Shown here: piece by piece, positions 16,953-26,069 of the stretch | Layout of the letters: every line of letters begins with the position of its first letter | Position numbering within the stretch: position 1 is the first letter of the stretch | Position numbers and translations under genes: made by a program | Notes under the pieces: generated by a model | What the model saw: the letters and a program-made list of their open reading frames with translations, nothing else | The model's database searches: none | What the model was told of the DNA's origin: nothing | From: Streptomyces vinaceus | Lineage (GTDB): Bacteria > Actinomycetota > Actinomycetes > Streptomycetales > Streptomycetaceae | Assembly: GCF_008704935.1 (NCBI RefSeq) | Contig: NZ_CP023692.1 | Location: 4,268,001-4,332,000, forward strand | Reading direction: 5' to 3' | DNA: 64,000 nt

Positions 16953-17750
16953 ATGGGCAAGCTGGACGGGCGCGTCGTCGTCATCACGGGCGCGGCGCGC
17001 GGCCAGGGCGAGCAGGAGGCCCGGCTCTTCGCCGCGGAGGGGGCCAAGGTGCTCCTGTGCGACGTGCTGGACGAGCAGGGCGCCGCCGTCGCCAAGGAGA
17101 TATCCGGGGAGGCGGGCGAGGACCGCGCCCGGTACGTACGGCTCGACGTGAGCCGGGAGGAGGACTGGGCCGCCGCCGTCGACACCGCCAAGGAGGCCTT
17201 CGGGCCGGTCAGCGGCCTGGTCAACAACGCCGGCATCCTGCGCTTCAACGAGCTGGTCTCGACCCCTCTGGAGGAGTTCGAGCAGCTGGTCCGGGTCAAT
17301 CAGGTCGGCACCTTCCTCGGCATCAAGGCCTTCGCCCCCGAGATCGAGGCGGCCGGCGGCGGCACGATCGTCAACACCTCCTCGTACACGGGCCTGACGG
17401 GCATGGCCTACGTGGGCGCGTACGCGGCGACCAAGGCGGCGATCGTCGGCCTGACCCGGGTGGCCGCCCTGGAGCTGGCCGCCAAGGGCATCCGGGTCAA
17501 CGCGATGTGCCCGGGCGCGGTGGACACCCCGATGGCCAACCCCGGCCTGCTGGACCCGGCCAACATGAGCGACGAGGCCCGGGACGCCATGGCGGAGCTC
17601 TACGGGCGGGTCGTGCCGATGGGCCGGGTGGGCCGCCCCGACGAGATCGCCAAGCTGGCCCTGTTCCTGAGCAGCGAGGACTCCTCGTACATCACCGGCC
17701 AGCCGTTCGTCATCGACGGGGGCTGGATGGCCGGCGTCAGCATCATGTGA
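16953..17750 (+). CDS. Short-chain dehydrogenase/reductase (SDR)
   Basis: 265 residues, classical SDR length. Cofactor-binding TGAARGQGEQEA (the G-x-x-x-G-x-G pattern as G-A-A-R-G-Q-G), NNAG at ~85, catalytic Ser in NTSSYTGLTG and YAATK. The Asp after the second strand (LLCDVLD) suggests NAD(H) preference. It ends in ITGQPFVIDGGWMAG. It follows the LLM gene by 73 bases and is probably co-transcribed; a role in oxidising an alcohol of the same pathway is inferred. Confidence 0.92.
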   Translation: MGKLDGRVVVITGAARGQGEQEARLFAAEGAKVLLCDVLDEQGAAVAKEISGEAGEDRARYVRLDVSREEDWAAAVDTAKEAFGPVSGLVNNAGILRFNELVSTPLEEFEQLVRVNQVGTFLGIKAFAPEIEAAGGGTIVNTSSYTGLTGMAYVGAYAATKAAIVGLTRVAALELAAKGIRVNAMCPGAVDTPMANPGLLDPANMSDEARDAMAELYGRVVPMGRVGRPDEIAKLALFLSSEDSSYITGQPFVIDGGWMAGVSIM

Positions 17751-17768
17751 CCTGCGCCCCGGCCGCAT

Positions 17769-17783
17769 CTGATGAAGTGTCAG
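17769..17783. promoter_or_regulatory. Imperfect operator-like site (CTGATGAAGTGTCAG)
   Basis: Keeps the outer CTGA/TCAG arms of the palindrome found at 17829, 46 bases further on, but with a mismatched inner part. It may be a second, weaker site in the same promoter. Confidence 0.35.
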
Positions 17784-17828
17784 GTATTGACGCTCCCGCT
17801 CTCCCGATGGAACAGTCGACTCATCAAA

Positions 17829-17845
17829 TCTGACGACACGTCAGA
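17829..17845. promoter_or_regulatory. Palindromic operator, site 2 (TCTGACGACACGTCAGA)
   Basis: Perfect 17-bp palindrome TCTGACG-ACA-CGTCAGA, 22 bases before the TTG start at 17868. It shares the CTGACG/CGTCAG arms with sites 1 and 3. Its position over the start-proximal promoter suggests repression. Confidence 0.75.
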
Positions 17846-17867
17846 AATCAAAGGACGGTGAACCCCC

Positions 17868-18989
17868 TTGGAATTCGGACTCTTCGTGCAGGGATACGTG
17901 CCTGAGGCGCGGTCCAAGGTCGACCCCGAGGCAGAGCACAAGGCGCTGATCGAGGAGACCGAGTACGTCATCCAGGCCGACAAGTCCGGCTTCAAGTACG
18001 CCTGGGCCTCCGAGCACCACTTCCTGGAGGAGTACTCGCACCTCTCGGCGAACGAGGTCTTCCTCGCCTACCTCGCCCACGCCACCGAGCGCATCCACCT
18101 CGGCTCCGGCATCTTCAACCCGCTCGCCCAGGTCAACCACCCCGTCAAGGTGGCCGAGAAGGTCGCCATGCTCGACCACCTCTCCAAGGGCCGCTTCGAG
18201 TTCGGCACCGGACGCGGCGCGGGCAGCCACGAGATCCTCGGCTTCCTGCCCGGCATCACGGACATGAACGCCACCAAGGAGATCTGGGAGGAGACCATCG
18301 CCGAGTTCCCCAAGATGTTCCTCCAGGAGGAGTACGAGGGGTTCCAGGGCAAGCACTGGTCGCTGCCCCCGCGGAAGATCTTCCCCAAGCCGTACGGCAA
18401 GGCCCACCCGGCCATGTGGTACGCGGCCGGCTCCCCCTCCTCGTACGCGATGGCCGCGAAGAAGGGCCTCGGCGTCCTCGGCTTCAGCGTCCAGAAGGTC
18501 TCCGACATGGAGTGGGTGCTGGAGCAGTACAAGACGGCCGTCCAGGAGGCCGAGGCCATCGGCGCGTTCGTCAACGACAACGTGATGGTCACCTCCACCG
18601 CGATCTGCGCCGAGACGCACGACAAGGCGGTGGAGATCGCGGTCAACGCGAACATGAACCGCTTCCAGTCGCTGGTCTTCCGCTACCACGACACCTTCCC
18701 GCGGCCCGAGGCGATCCCGCAGTGGCCCGAGACGCTGCCCGAGTACAACGCGGAGATCATCGAGCTGCTGATCGCCGAGGAGCTGCTGATCTGCGGGGAC
18801 CCCTCCGAGGTGCTCGCGCAGTGCAAGCGCTGGGAGCAGGCGGGGGCGGACCAGCTGTCGTTCGGCCTGCCGACCGGCGTCTCGTACGAGGACACGATGA
18901 ACACCGTCAAGCTGATCGGCGAGCACGTGATCCCGAAGATCGACACCGACCCGGTCCACCGCACCACGCGCTTCCGCCAGGCCGTCTGA
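17868..18989 (+). CDS. LLM class flavin-dependent oxidoreductase (bacterial-luciferase-like)
   Basis: 373 residues. The start MEFGLFVQGYVPEARSKVDP and then YAWASEHHFLEEYSHL, HLGSGIFNPLAQVNHPVKVA and MLDHLSKGRFEFGTGRGAGS place it in the luciferase-like monooxygenase group with EHHF motif, usually FMN-dependent. TTG 17868 is the start; purine-rich AAAGGACGGTGA precedes it. The gene lies just behind an operator palindrome and heads the second transcription unit of the catabolic cluster. The substrate is not predictable. Confidence 0.9.
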   Translation: MEFGLFVQGYVPEARSKVDPEAEHKALIEETEYVIQADKSGFKYAWASEHHFLEEYSHLSANEVFLAYLAHATERIHLGSGIFNPLAQVNHPVKVAEKVAMLDHLSKGRFEFGTGRGAGSHEILGFLPGITDMNATKEIWEETIAEFPKMFLQEEYEGFQGKHWSLPPRKIFPKPYGKAHPAMWYAAGSPSSYAMAAKKGLGVLGFSVQKVSDMEWVLEQYKTAVQEAEAIGAFVNDNVMVTSTAICAETHDKAVEIAVNANMNRFQSLVFRYHDTFPRPEAIPQWPETLPEYNAEIIELLIAEELLICGDPSEVLAQCKRWEQAGADQLSFGLPTGVSYEDTMNTVKLIGEHVIPKIDTDPVHRTTRFRQAV

Positions 18990-19004
18990 CCGGGCGGGCA
19001 GTAC

Positions 19005-19034
19005 GGGGGCGGCGTCTTCCCGGACCGCCGCCCC
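19005..19034 (+). terminator. Possible terminator after the LLM gene
   Basis: GGGGCGGCG and CGCCGCCCC can pair across a ~10-base loop, 16 bases after the stop codon. No T-run follows, as is usual in this genus. Confidence 0.4.
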
Positions 19035-19103
19035 GCACCGGCCCCGGCCGGAGGTCATGCCGAGGCCGCGGCCGGCCCGGCGGCCCCCGGCCGGGGCGCG
19101 CGG

Positions 19104-19145
19104 GCGTCCGGGCGAAGCGTCCGGGGCGAAACGTCCGGGGGGAAG
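19104..19145 (+). repeat. 13-14 bp tandem repeat between LLM and amidohydrolase genes
   Basis: GCGTCCGGGCGAA, GCGTCCGGGGCGAA and ACGTCCGGGGGGAA follow each other. The gap 18990-19211 otherwise holds GC-rich inverted repeats but no gene. Confidence 0.6.
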
Positions 19146-19211
19146 CGCCCGCGGGGCGCGGCGCGGCCCCGGGCGACGGCCAGCAACAGGAACACCGGCA
19201 GAGGGGACGTC

Positions 19212-20951
19212 ATGCTCGACCACCTGATCAAGGGAGCCACCGTCGTCGACGGCACCGGCGCCCCCGCCCGCGTGGCGGACGTCGGCCTGCGCGACGGGCG
19301 GATCGCCGTCATCGGCGAGCCCGGCACGGTCACGGAGGAGGCCCGGACCACCGAGGACGCCACCGGGCTCGTCCTGTGCCCCGGATTCGTCGACCCCCAC
19401 ACGCACTACGACGCCCAGCTCTTCTGGGACCCGTACGCGACCCCCTCCATGAACCACGGCGTCACCACCGTCGCCGGCGGCAACTGCGGGTTCACCCTCG
19501 CCCCGCTGCACCCCGACCGCCCCGAGGACGCCGACTACACCCGGCGCATGATGAGCAAGGTCGAGGGCATGGCCCTCAAGGCCCTGGAGGAGGGCGTCGA
19601 CTGGACCTGGTCCACCTTCGGCGAGTACCTCGACGCCCTGGAGGGCCGGATCGCCGTCAACGCCGGCTTCATGGTCGGCCACTGCGCGCTGCGCCGCCAC
19701 GTCATGGGCGCGGACGCCGTCGGCGGACAGCCCACCCCCGAGCAGATGCAGCAGATGCTCGACCTCTTCCACGACGCCATGGACGCCGGTGCCTGGGGCC
19801 TGTCCACCACCCAGTCCGCCACCCACTCCGACGGGGACGGCGCCCCCGTCGCCTCCCGTCACGCCGAGCCCGCCGAGCTGCTCGCGCTGTCGAAGGCCGT
19901 CGCCGAGCACGAGGGCACCCAGCTCGAAGCGATCGTCGCGGGCTGCCTCGACCAGTTCGCCGACGAGGAGATCGACCTCTTCGTCGACATGAGCGCCGCA
20001 GCCGGCCGCCCCCTGAACTGGAACGTCCTCACCATCGACGCCGCCGTCCCCGAACGGGTCCCGCGCCAGCTCGTACCGAGCGAGCGCGCCCGCAAGGCGG
20101 GCGGCCGCATCGTCGCGCTGACCATGCCGATCCTCACCCCCATGAACATGTCGCTCGGCACCTTCTGCGCCCTGAACCTGATCCCGGGCTGGGGCGAGAT
20201 CCTCGGCCTGCCCGTGCCCGAACGGATCGCGAAGCTGCGCGACGCCGGCGTGCGGGAAGAGATGCTGCGCCGCGCCGACAGCAAGGAGGCCGGGGTCTTC
20301 CGGCGCCTGGCCAACTTCGGCCGCTACGTCATCGGCGACACGTACAGCAAGGAGAACGAGGGCCTGTCGGGCCGCGTCGTGAACGACATCGCCGCAGAAC
20401 GCGGCCAGGACCCCTTCCAGTGCCTGGTCGAGATCTGCGCCAACGACGACCTGCGCACCGTGCTCTGGCCGATGCCCACCGACAACGACCCGGCGAGCTG
20501 GGCCCTGCGCGCCGAGACCTGGCAGCACGAGGACGTCATGCTGGGCGGCTCCGACGCAGGCGCGCACCTGGACCGCATGTGCGGGGCCCCGTACACGACC
20601 CGCTTCCTCGGGGACTGCCTGCGCGGGCGCAAGCTGGTGCCGCTGGAGCAGGCGGTGAAGATGCTCACCGACGACCCGGCGCAGCTGTTCGGGCTGCGCG
20701 AGCGCGGCCGGATCGCCGAGGGGTTCCACGCGGACCTGGTCCTGTTCGACCCGGAGCGCATCGAGGCCGGGCCCGCGACCCTCGTCCACGACCTGCCCGG
20801 GGACAGCCCGCGGCTGGACGCCCGCGCGATCGGGATCGTGTCCGTACGGGTCAACGGGGTGGAGACCATCCGCGATGACCAGGTCACGGGGGCGATCCCC
20901 GGGATCGTGCTCCGCTCGGGCCGCGACACGAGGACGGTGAGCACGCGTTGA
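19212..20951 (+). CDS. N-acyl-D-amino-acid deacylase / D-aminoacylase-like amidohydrolase
   Basis: 579 residues of the amidohydrolase_3 family. The N-terminal beta-sandwich (LIKGATVVDGTGAPARVADV) leads to the metal motif GFVDPHTHYDAQLFWDP. Then VTTVAGGNCGFTLAP, a long barrel, and GGSDAGAHLDRMCGAPYTTR with the catalytic Asp. The C-terminal strand returns to the sandwich (VRVNGVETIRDDQVTG). In known members, a zinc hydrolase removes an acyl group from D-amino acids, or opens related amides. Its TGA overlaps the TTG start of the aldehyde dehydrogenase, so both are translated together. Confidence 0.9.
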   Translation: MLDHLIKGATVVDGTGAPARVADVGLRDGRIAVIGEPGTVTEEARTTEDATGLVLCPGFVDPHTHYDAQLFWDPYATPSMNHGVTTVAGGNCGFTLAPLHPDRPEDADYTRRMMSKVEGMALKALEEGVDWTWSTFGEYLDALEGRIAVNAGFMVGHCALRRHVMGADAVGGQPTPEQMQQMLDLFHDAMDAGAWGLSTTQSATHSDGDGAPVASRHAEPAELLALSKAVAEHEGTQLEAIVAGCLDQFADEEIDLFVDMSAAAGRPLNWNVLTIDAAVPERVPRQLVPSERARKAGGRIVALTMPILTPMNMSLGTFCALNLIPGWGEILGLPVPERIAKLRDAGVREEMLRRADSKEAGVFRRLANFGRYVIGDTYSKENEGLSGRVVNDIAAERGQDPFQCLVEICANDDLRTVLWPMPTDNDPASWALRAETWQHEDVMLGGSDAGAHLDRMCGAPYTTRFLGDCLRGRKLVPLEQAVKMLTDDPAQLFGLRERGRIAEGFHADLVLFDPERIEAGPATLVHDLPGDSPRLDARAIGIVSVRVNGVETIRDDQVTGAIPGIVLRSGRDTRTVSTR

Positions 20952-22420
20952 GCGAGCCGGCGGAGCAGAAGCTGTACATCGGCGGGGAGTGGGTCGAGCC
21001 CGCCGCCGGCCACTACGAGGTGGTCAATCCGGCCGACGAGTCGGTGGTCGGGCTCGCCCCCGAGGCCTCGCGGGCCCAGGTCGAGGAGGCGGCGCGCGCG
21101 GCCGCGGAGGCCTTCGGGAGCTGGTCCCGTACGGCGCCCGAGGAGCGGGCGGCGATCCTGGACCGGGCCGCGGACATCATGCAGCGCGAGTACGAGCCCT
21201 GGTCGGCCCTCGCCCGCGCCGAGACGGGCGCGCCGACCGGGATCGCGCGCGGGATGCAGGTCGGGGTCGGGGTCGCGCGCTTCCGGCGGTACGCGAAGGG
21301 CGCCCTCGAACCGGTGGAGCGCGGGCTGCCGCCGCAGGTCACCGAGGCCGGGCCTATGGGGAGGGCGAGCATCCTGGGGGCGCTGGAGGTGCGCCAGCCG
21401 GTCGGCGTGGTCACCTGCATCACCTCGTACAACAACCCGTGGGCCAATCCGGCGGGCAAGGTGGCCCCGGCGCTGGCCATGGGCAACACGGTGGTGGTGA
21501 AGCCGGCCCCGCAGGACCCGCTGTCGGTGTTCAAGATGGCCGAGGCCCTGCACGAGGCCGGCGCCCCGGCGGGCGTGGTGAACGTGGTGTGCGGCGCCTC
21601 GGTCGAGGTCGGCGAGGCGGCCGTGGACTCCCCGTACGTGGACATGGTGTCGTTCACCGGCTCGACGGGCGTCGGGCAGCGCATCGCGGAGGTCTGCGGC
21701 CGCTCGATGAAGCGGCAGCTGATGGAGCTCGGCGGCAAGGGCGCGGCGATCGTCTTCGAGGACGCCGACCTGGACGCGGCGGTCATGGGGATCGGCACCA
21801 CCTTCTCCTTCTACTCGGGCCAGATCTGCACCGCCCCGACCCGGGTGATCGTGCACCGGTCGGTGTACGAGCGGCTGGTGGAGAAGCTGACCGGCTACCT
21901 GGCCTTCATGAAGGTCGGCGACCCGGCGGCGGCGGGCACGGTGGTGGGCCCGGTGATCTCGGCGGCGCACCGGGACCGGGTGGAGTCGTACGTGGAGCTC
22001 GGCCGCAAGGAGGGCGCGCGCCTCGCGTACGGCGGCGAGCGGCCGGTGGTCGGGGACGGCCGCGGCTTCTACGTGGCGCCGACGCTGCTGGTGGACTGCA
22101 CGAACGACATGCGGGTGGTCCGGGAGGAGATCTTCGGGCCGGTGGTCGTGGTCGTGCCCTTCGACGGGGACGAGGAGGAGGCGGTCCGGCTCGCCAACGA
22201 CAGCGATTTCGGGCTGCTGAGCTACGTGTGGTCCGGGGACGCGGCGCGCGCCTTCCGGGTGGCGCGGCGGCTGCGGGCCGGCGGGGTCGGCGTGAACACG
22301 ATCGGCCGGAACATGGAGGCCCCGTTCGGCGGCTTCAAGCGCTCGGGCGTCGGGCGGGACGTGGGCTCGTACGCGCTGCACGCCTACAGCGAGATGCAGT
22401 CGATCGTCTGGACGACGTGA
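20948..22420 (+). CDS. Aldehyde dehydrogenase family protein
   Basis: 490 residues, full length for the family. NAD-binding FTGSTGVGQRIAE, catalytic Glu in MELGGKGAAIV and nucleophile Cys in SGQICTAPTRV. It ends GGFKRSGVGRD...ALHAYSE as usual. The family oxidises aldehydes to acids. The start is TTG 20948 (TTGA overlap with the amidohydrolase stop). With two LLM enzymes, an SDR and a hydrolase upstream, it plausibly finishes an alcohol-aldehyde-acid sequence; the compound is unknown. Confidence 0.93.
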   Translation: MSEPAEQKLYIGGEWVEPAAGHYEVVNPADESVVGLAPEASRAQVEEAARAAAEAFGSWSRTAPEERAAILDRAADIMQREYEPWSALARAETGAPTGIARGMQVGVGVARFRRYAKGALEPVERGLPPQVTEAGPMGRASILGALEVRQPVGVVTCITSYNNPWANPAGKVAPALAMGNTVVVKPAPQDPLSVFKMAEALHEAGAPAGVVNVVCGASVEVGEAAVDSPYVDMVSFTGSTGVGQRIAEVCGRSMKRQLMELGGKGAAIVFEDADLDAAVMGIGTTFSFYSGQICTAPTRVIVHRSVYERLVEKLTGYLAFMKVGDPAAAGTVVGPVISAAHRDRVESYVELGRKEGARLAYGGERPVVGDGRGFYVAPTLLVDCTNDMRVVREEIFGPVVVVVPFDGDEEEAVRLANDSDFGLLSYVWSGDAARAFRVARRLRAGGVGVNTIGRNMEAPFGGFKRSGVGRDVGSYALHAYSEMQSIVWTT

Positions 22421-22437
22421 GAGGCGTCGGGGCGGGC

Positions 22438-22453
22438 TGAGACCCAGGTCACA
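22438..22453. promoter_or_regulatory. Crp-type site, one mismatch (TGAGACCCAGGTCACA)
   Basis: Matches TGTGA-N6-TCACA at 9 of 10 fixed bases and shares the CCCAGG centre with the perfect site at 51814-51829. It lies about 220 bases before the permease gene. Confidence 0.45.
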
Positions 22454-22559
22454 CGGGAAAGTTCAAAGCGGTACAAAAGGGGTTACTGCTGCGGTTTCCG
22501 CATTCCGGAACGGGCTGTCCGCTCCCTGTCGAGCAGGGGGCGGACGCGCGCATGAACCT

Positions 22560-22578
22560 TTCATTACAGGTTAATGAA
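22560..22578. promoter_or_regulatory. AT-rich inverted repeat TTCATTA-N5-TAATGAA
   Basis: Perfect 7+7 inverted repeat, striking in such GC-rich DNA, about 100 bases before the permease start. A GC-rich hairpin (GTCCGC...GCGGAC, 22517-22545) precedes it. Likely an operator or part of the promoter region. Confidence 0.5.
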
Positions 22579-22674
22579 CGGCCGCAAACTCTGGATTCGA
22601 AGGTGTTCCCGCCGGTAGCCGTTCGGACTCAATCCCTCCGGATATGGAAAACGCAGCCTCTAACGTCCTGACCC

Positions 22675-24249
22675 ATGACACAGCTGGACGTTCGGCCTCG
22701 GGTCGGAGACACGGTGAACGGCGTCGCCGGCGGCGAGGGCGGCGACGGCGACGTGCGCGGCAAGGGCCTCGGCAAGGGCTCCGTGGGCCTGGTGGGCAGT
22801 GCCGTCATCGGCATCTCCACCGTCGCCCCCGTCTACTGCCTGACCTCGACCCTCGGCTCCACCGCCGGCGAGGTCGGCGTCCAGATGCCGGCGGTCTTCC
22901 TGGCCGGCTTCCTGCCGATGCTCCTCGTCGCCTTCGCGTACCGCGAGCTCAACAAGGCCGTACCGGACTGCGGCACCTCCTTCACCTGGACCGTGAAGGC
23001 CTTCGGCCCGCGGATCGGCTGGATGTGCGGCTGGGGCCTGGTGATCGCCACGATCATCGTGCTCTCCAACCTGGCCGGCGTGGCCACGTCCTACTTCTGG
23101 CTGCTGGCCGGAGAGATCACCGGCAATCCGTCGATCGCCGCCCTGGACGACAACAAGCTCGTCCACATCGCCACCTGCCTCACCCTGATCGCCGCCGCCA
23201 CCGCCATCAGCTACCGCGGCATGACCGCCACCAAGGGCGTCCAGTACACCCTCGTCGGGCTCCAGCTCGCGGTCCTCGCCCTCTTCGTCGCGATGGCCCT
23301 CCAGAAGGCCTCGGCCGGCACCTTCGACACCGGCCTGGACTTCTCCTGGCAGTGGATGAACCCCTTCGCGGTCGAATCCATGGGCGCCTTCACCGCCGGA
23401 CTCTCCCTCTCGATCTTCATGTACTGGGGCTGGGACGCGTGCCTGGCCACCAACGAGGAGACCACCGGCTCCGCCAAGACCCCCGGCCGCGCCTCGCTCA
23501 TCGCCATGGTCGTCCTGGTCGGCTCGTACCTGGCCACCGGCATCGCCGCCCAGATGGCCGTCGGCTCCGGCACCGCCGGCCTCGGCCTCGGCAACCCGGA
23601 GACCTCCGGCAACGTCTTCGCCGCCCTCGCCGGCCCCGTCATGGGCCCGGTGCTCGGCATCCTGCTCTTCGTCGCCGTCCTCGCCTCGGCGACAGCCTCG
23701 CTCCAGACCACCTTCATCCCGGTCGCCCGTACCGTCCTGGCCATGTCCACGTACGAGGCCCTGCCGGCCTCCTACGCCAAGGTCCACCCGCGCTTCAAGA
23801 CCCCGGGCCGCGCCACCGTCATGGCGGGCGTCGCGACCGGCGCGTTCTACACCGTGATGACCCTCGTCAGCGAGAACGTCCTGACCGACACGATCTTCGC
23901 GCTCGGCCTGATGATCTGCTTCTACTACTCGCTGACGGCCTTCGCCTGCGCCTGGTACTTCCGCGGCGAGCTGCGCCGCTCCGCCCGCGACCTGTTCTTC
24001 AAGGGCGTCTTCCCGGTCCTCGGCGGACTGCTGCTCGCCGCCGTCTTCCTCAAGACGCTGATCGACATGTGGAACCCGTCGTACGGCTCGGGATCCACCG
24101 TCCTCGGCGTCGGCAGCGTCTTCGTCATCGGCGTCGGCCTGCTGGCCCTCGGCCTGGTGATCATGCTGATCACGCAGCGCCGCAGCCCCGCCTTCTTCCG
24201 CGGGGAGATCCTGACAAAGTCCACCCCGGCCCTGGTGGTCGAGGACTGA
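22675..24249 (+). CDS. APC-family amino acid permease
   Basis: 524 residues with about 12 transmembrane helices. The first helix region (GLVGSAVIGISTVAPVYCLT) has the unwound G-S/A-V-I-G stretch that binds the amino group in APC transporters; FAYRELNKAVPDCGTSFTW follows. The substrate is probably an amino acid or amine. The region before it holds a Crp-like site and an AT-rich inverted repeat, and a strong hairpin follows at 24276. It is a single-gene unit, and its position after the D-aminoacylase cluster may be functional but is not proven. Confidence 0.92.
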   Translation: MTQLDVRPRVGDTVNGVAGGEGGDGDVRGKGLGKGSVGLVGSAVIGISTVAPVYCLTSTLGSTAGEVGVQMPAVFLAGFLPMLLVAFAYRELNKAVPDCGTSFTWTVKAFGPRIGWMCGWGLVIATIIVLSNLAGVATSYFWLLAGEITGNPSIAALDDNKLVHIATCLTLIAAATAISYRGMTATKGVQYTLVGLQLAVLALFVAMALQKASAGTFDTGLDFSWQWMNPFAVESMGAFTAGLSLSIFMYWGWDACLATNEETTGSAKTPGRASLIAMVVLVGSYLATGIAAQMAVGSGTAGLGLGNPETSGNVFAALAGPVMGPVLGILLFVAVLASATASLQTTFIPVARTVLAMSTYEALPASYAKVHPRFKTPGRATVMAGVATGAFYTVMTLVSENVLTDTIFALGLMICFYYSLTAFACAWYFRGELRRSARDLFFKGVFPVLGGLLLAAVFLKTLIDMWNPSYGSGSTVLGVGSVFVIGVGLLALGLVIMLITQRRSPAFFRGEILTKSTPALVVED

Positions 24250-24275
24250 CCCCGCCGCACACTGGAGGAGTCCCC

Positions 24276-24312
24276 CCGCGGCCCGGACCGATCCCCCCGA
24301 TCCGGGCCGCGG
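24276..24312 (+). terminator. Terminator after the permease
   Basis: Perfect 12-bp stem CCGCGGCCCGGA / TCCGGGCCGCGG with a 13-base loop, 26 bases after the stop codon. There is no T-run. Confidence 0.75.
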
Positions 24313-24384
24313 ACCCCACACCGGACGTCACCCCCAGGAGGGCCGGGCGGTGACCCTGGGTGGCGGCGGGTCGTTGGGTACGGC

Positions 24385-24678
24385 ATGAACCCCATGAAGC
24401 GCCGCCTCGCCGCCCTGGTCCTCACCAGCGGCGCCGCCCTCGCCCTGAGTCCCCTCGCCGCCCACGCCGACACCAAGGGCCCCACCATCGAGGGACAGCC
24501 CGTCACCAAGCGCATCACCGACATCGCCAACCACCCCGGCCAGGCCGTCGAGGACACGAAGACGGCCCTCGCGGTGACCACCTCCGCCGCCGGCTCCGCC
24601 ACCCACGCCACCGACAGCTCCCTCGCGGGCGCGGGCAACGCCATCGACGGACTCCCGAAGGCCCCGTCGGTACGCTGA
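24385..24678 (+). CDS. Small exported protein, unknown function
   Basis: 97 residues with a clear Sec signal peptide: basic MNPMKRR, hydrophobic LAALVLTSGAALALSPLA and an A-H-A cleavage site. The mature part is ~68 residues, polar and Thr/Ala-rich (AVTTSAAGSATHATDSSLAG), without Cys. I know no family. Start at ATG 24385, or 24394 within the same signal peptide. It precedes the DUF4239 gene by less than 80 bases and may share its transcript. Confidence 0.7.
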   Translation: MNPMKRRLAALVLTSGAALALSPLAAHADTKGPTIEGQPVTKRITDIANHPGQAVEDTKTALAVTTSAAGSATHATDSSLAGAGNAIDGLPKAPSVR

Positions 24679-24750
24679 CGCGTGGCCGTCCGAGCGCGGG
24701 CGGCGGGTCTGCGGGCGGGCCCTCAGGGGGAGTTGATCGTTGAGCAGGCC

Positions 24751-25545
24751 ATGATCCTGTGGCTGCTCAACACCTTCAGCACGTTCACCCTCGGCGTCCT
24801 CCTCGTCGGCGGCTTCGTCGCCCTCGCCGTCGGCGGCAGCCTCGCCGCCCGCCGCCGCTTCCCGCACCTGGCGGGCGGCGAGCACAACGAAATGGTCGGC
24901 GTGGCCCTCGGCATGTTCGGCGCGATCTACGGCATCATCCTCGCCTTCGTCGTCGTCACGCTCTGGACCCAGCTGGAGAACACCCAGACCGTCGTCGCGA
25001 CCGAGGCCACCGACCTCGCCCTCGTCGTCCGCAGCGCCGAGGCCTTCCCGCCGGCCGAACGCGCCCGCGTGGAGCGGGCGGTGGGCGACTACGTGCACGC
25101 CGTCGTCGAGGTCCAGTGGCCGATGATGCGCGACGGCCGCCCCAGCTACGAGGCGACCTCCGAGCAGACGCACGAGCTGTACCAGGCGCTCCAGGCGTAC
25201 GAGCCCGCCGGAGCGCGCAGCCAGACCTTCTACGAGGAGGCCGCGGGCCGCCTCAACGACGTCGCGGCGCAGCGCCGGGCCCGCATCACGATGGCGGAAA
25301 CGTCCCTGCCGGTGCTGCTCCAGGTGCTGGTGTACGGGGGCGCCCTCGTGATCCTCCCGCTCACGTTCCTGTTCGGCCTGCGCAGCCTGAAGATGCAGCT
25401 GCTGTTCGTGTCGGCGGTGGCGGGGCTGATCGGCTTCAGCCTGCTGCTGGTGATGGCCCTGGACCGCCCCTTCGCGGGCGACCTGAGCGTGACCCCGGCC
25501 CCGTACAAGGAGGCGGCACTGGCCCAGTTCTGGCGGGCGGGGTAG
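24751..25545 (+). CDS. DUF4239 membrane protein (bestrophin-like)
   Basis: 264 residues from ATG 24751. Two N-terminal helices (TLGVLLVGGFVALAVGGSLA; VALGMFGAIYGIILAFVVVT), a ~130-residue soluble middle (SAEAFPPAERARVERAVGDY) and two C-terminal helices (YGGALVILPLTFLFGL; FVSAVAGLIGFSLLLVMALD). This 2+2 arrangement is DUF4239, which is distantly similar to bestrophin channels; the function in bacteria is unsettled. TTG 24733 and GTG 24682 are in-frame alternatives and no start has a good ribosome site. The gene ends directly beside G-rich DNA flanking repeat copy B. Confidence 0.8.
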   Translation: MILWLLNTFSTFTLGVLLVGGFVALAVGGSLAARRRFPHLAGGEHNEMVGVALGMFGAIYGIILAFVVVTLWTQLENTQTVVATEATDLALVVRSAEAFPPAERARVERAVGDYVHAVVEVQWPMMRDGRPSYEATSEQTHELYQALQAYEPAGARSQTFYEEAAGRLNDVAAQRRARITMAETSLPVLLQVLVYGGALVILPLTFLFGLRSLKMQLLFVSAVAGLIGFSLLLVMALDRPFAGDLSVTPAPYKEAALAQFWRAG

Positions 25546-25630
25546 GGGAGGGCGGGGCCGGTCGGGCGGGGTCGGGGCGGCTGGGCGGGGGCTTCGGGGG
25601 GCGGGATCCCCGACTCGGGGTCGGGGAGGG

Positions 25631-25783
25631 TCCGGGGGCGTCCCGTCAGTCCACTGTCCTTCCGTGTCGGGTCGGTCCGTCAAGGGCGCTCACTTCGTTC
25701 GCGTCGCTTCGCGATGGCCTTCGGCCACCCTTGACCGACCGCCCCGCCCCGGAATGCCATAAGACTGCCGGGAAGCCCCCGAA
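25631..25783 (+). repeat. ~153 bp palindromic module, copy 3
   Basis: Same layout as the module at 6454: outer arm with CAGTCCACTGTCCTTCCGTG, inner arm with GGAATGCCATAAGACTGCCG, apex hairpins TCGC-TTC-GCGA and GGCC-TTC-GGCC. It carries the GGTCGG/CCGACC arm variant, as does the module at 7426. Confidence 0.9.
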
Positions 25784-26069
25784 GGAATGGCCGGGAGGTT
25801 GAGCGACGGATGAAGGCCCCTTGAGATGCCGATCCGGACCTCCCGTTCAGCCACCCCCCATTTCCCCGCACCACCAGCCCCGGCCAAGACGGGGGGCGCG
25901 TCAGATCGCTACGCGCTTCTCACGTCTCGGCGACTGACGACCGCCTGTGGCCGGACATAGGCCGCCCAGACGGAGTCCGTGGACGACCATGCCGGCGTCT
26001 GCGGCCTGTTCCTGGGTGAAGAGCGGGCCGGCCTTGGGCGCAGAAGGAGACCAGCAGGATGACAAGAGG

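Noticed and set aside
17841-20789. A 982-codon open frame on the minus strand
   Set aside because: Antisense shadow of the LLM and amidohydrolase genes, with no recognisable domain.
15932-22420. Catabolic cluster as a secondary-metabolite gene cluster
   Set aside because: No synthase, carrier protein or tailoring core is present. All genes are degradative types.
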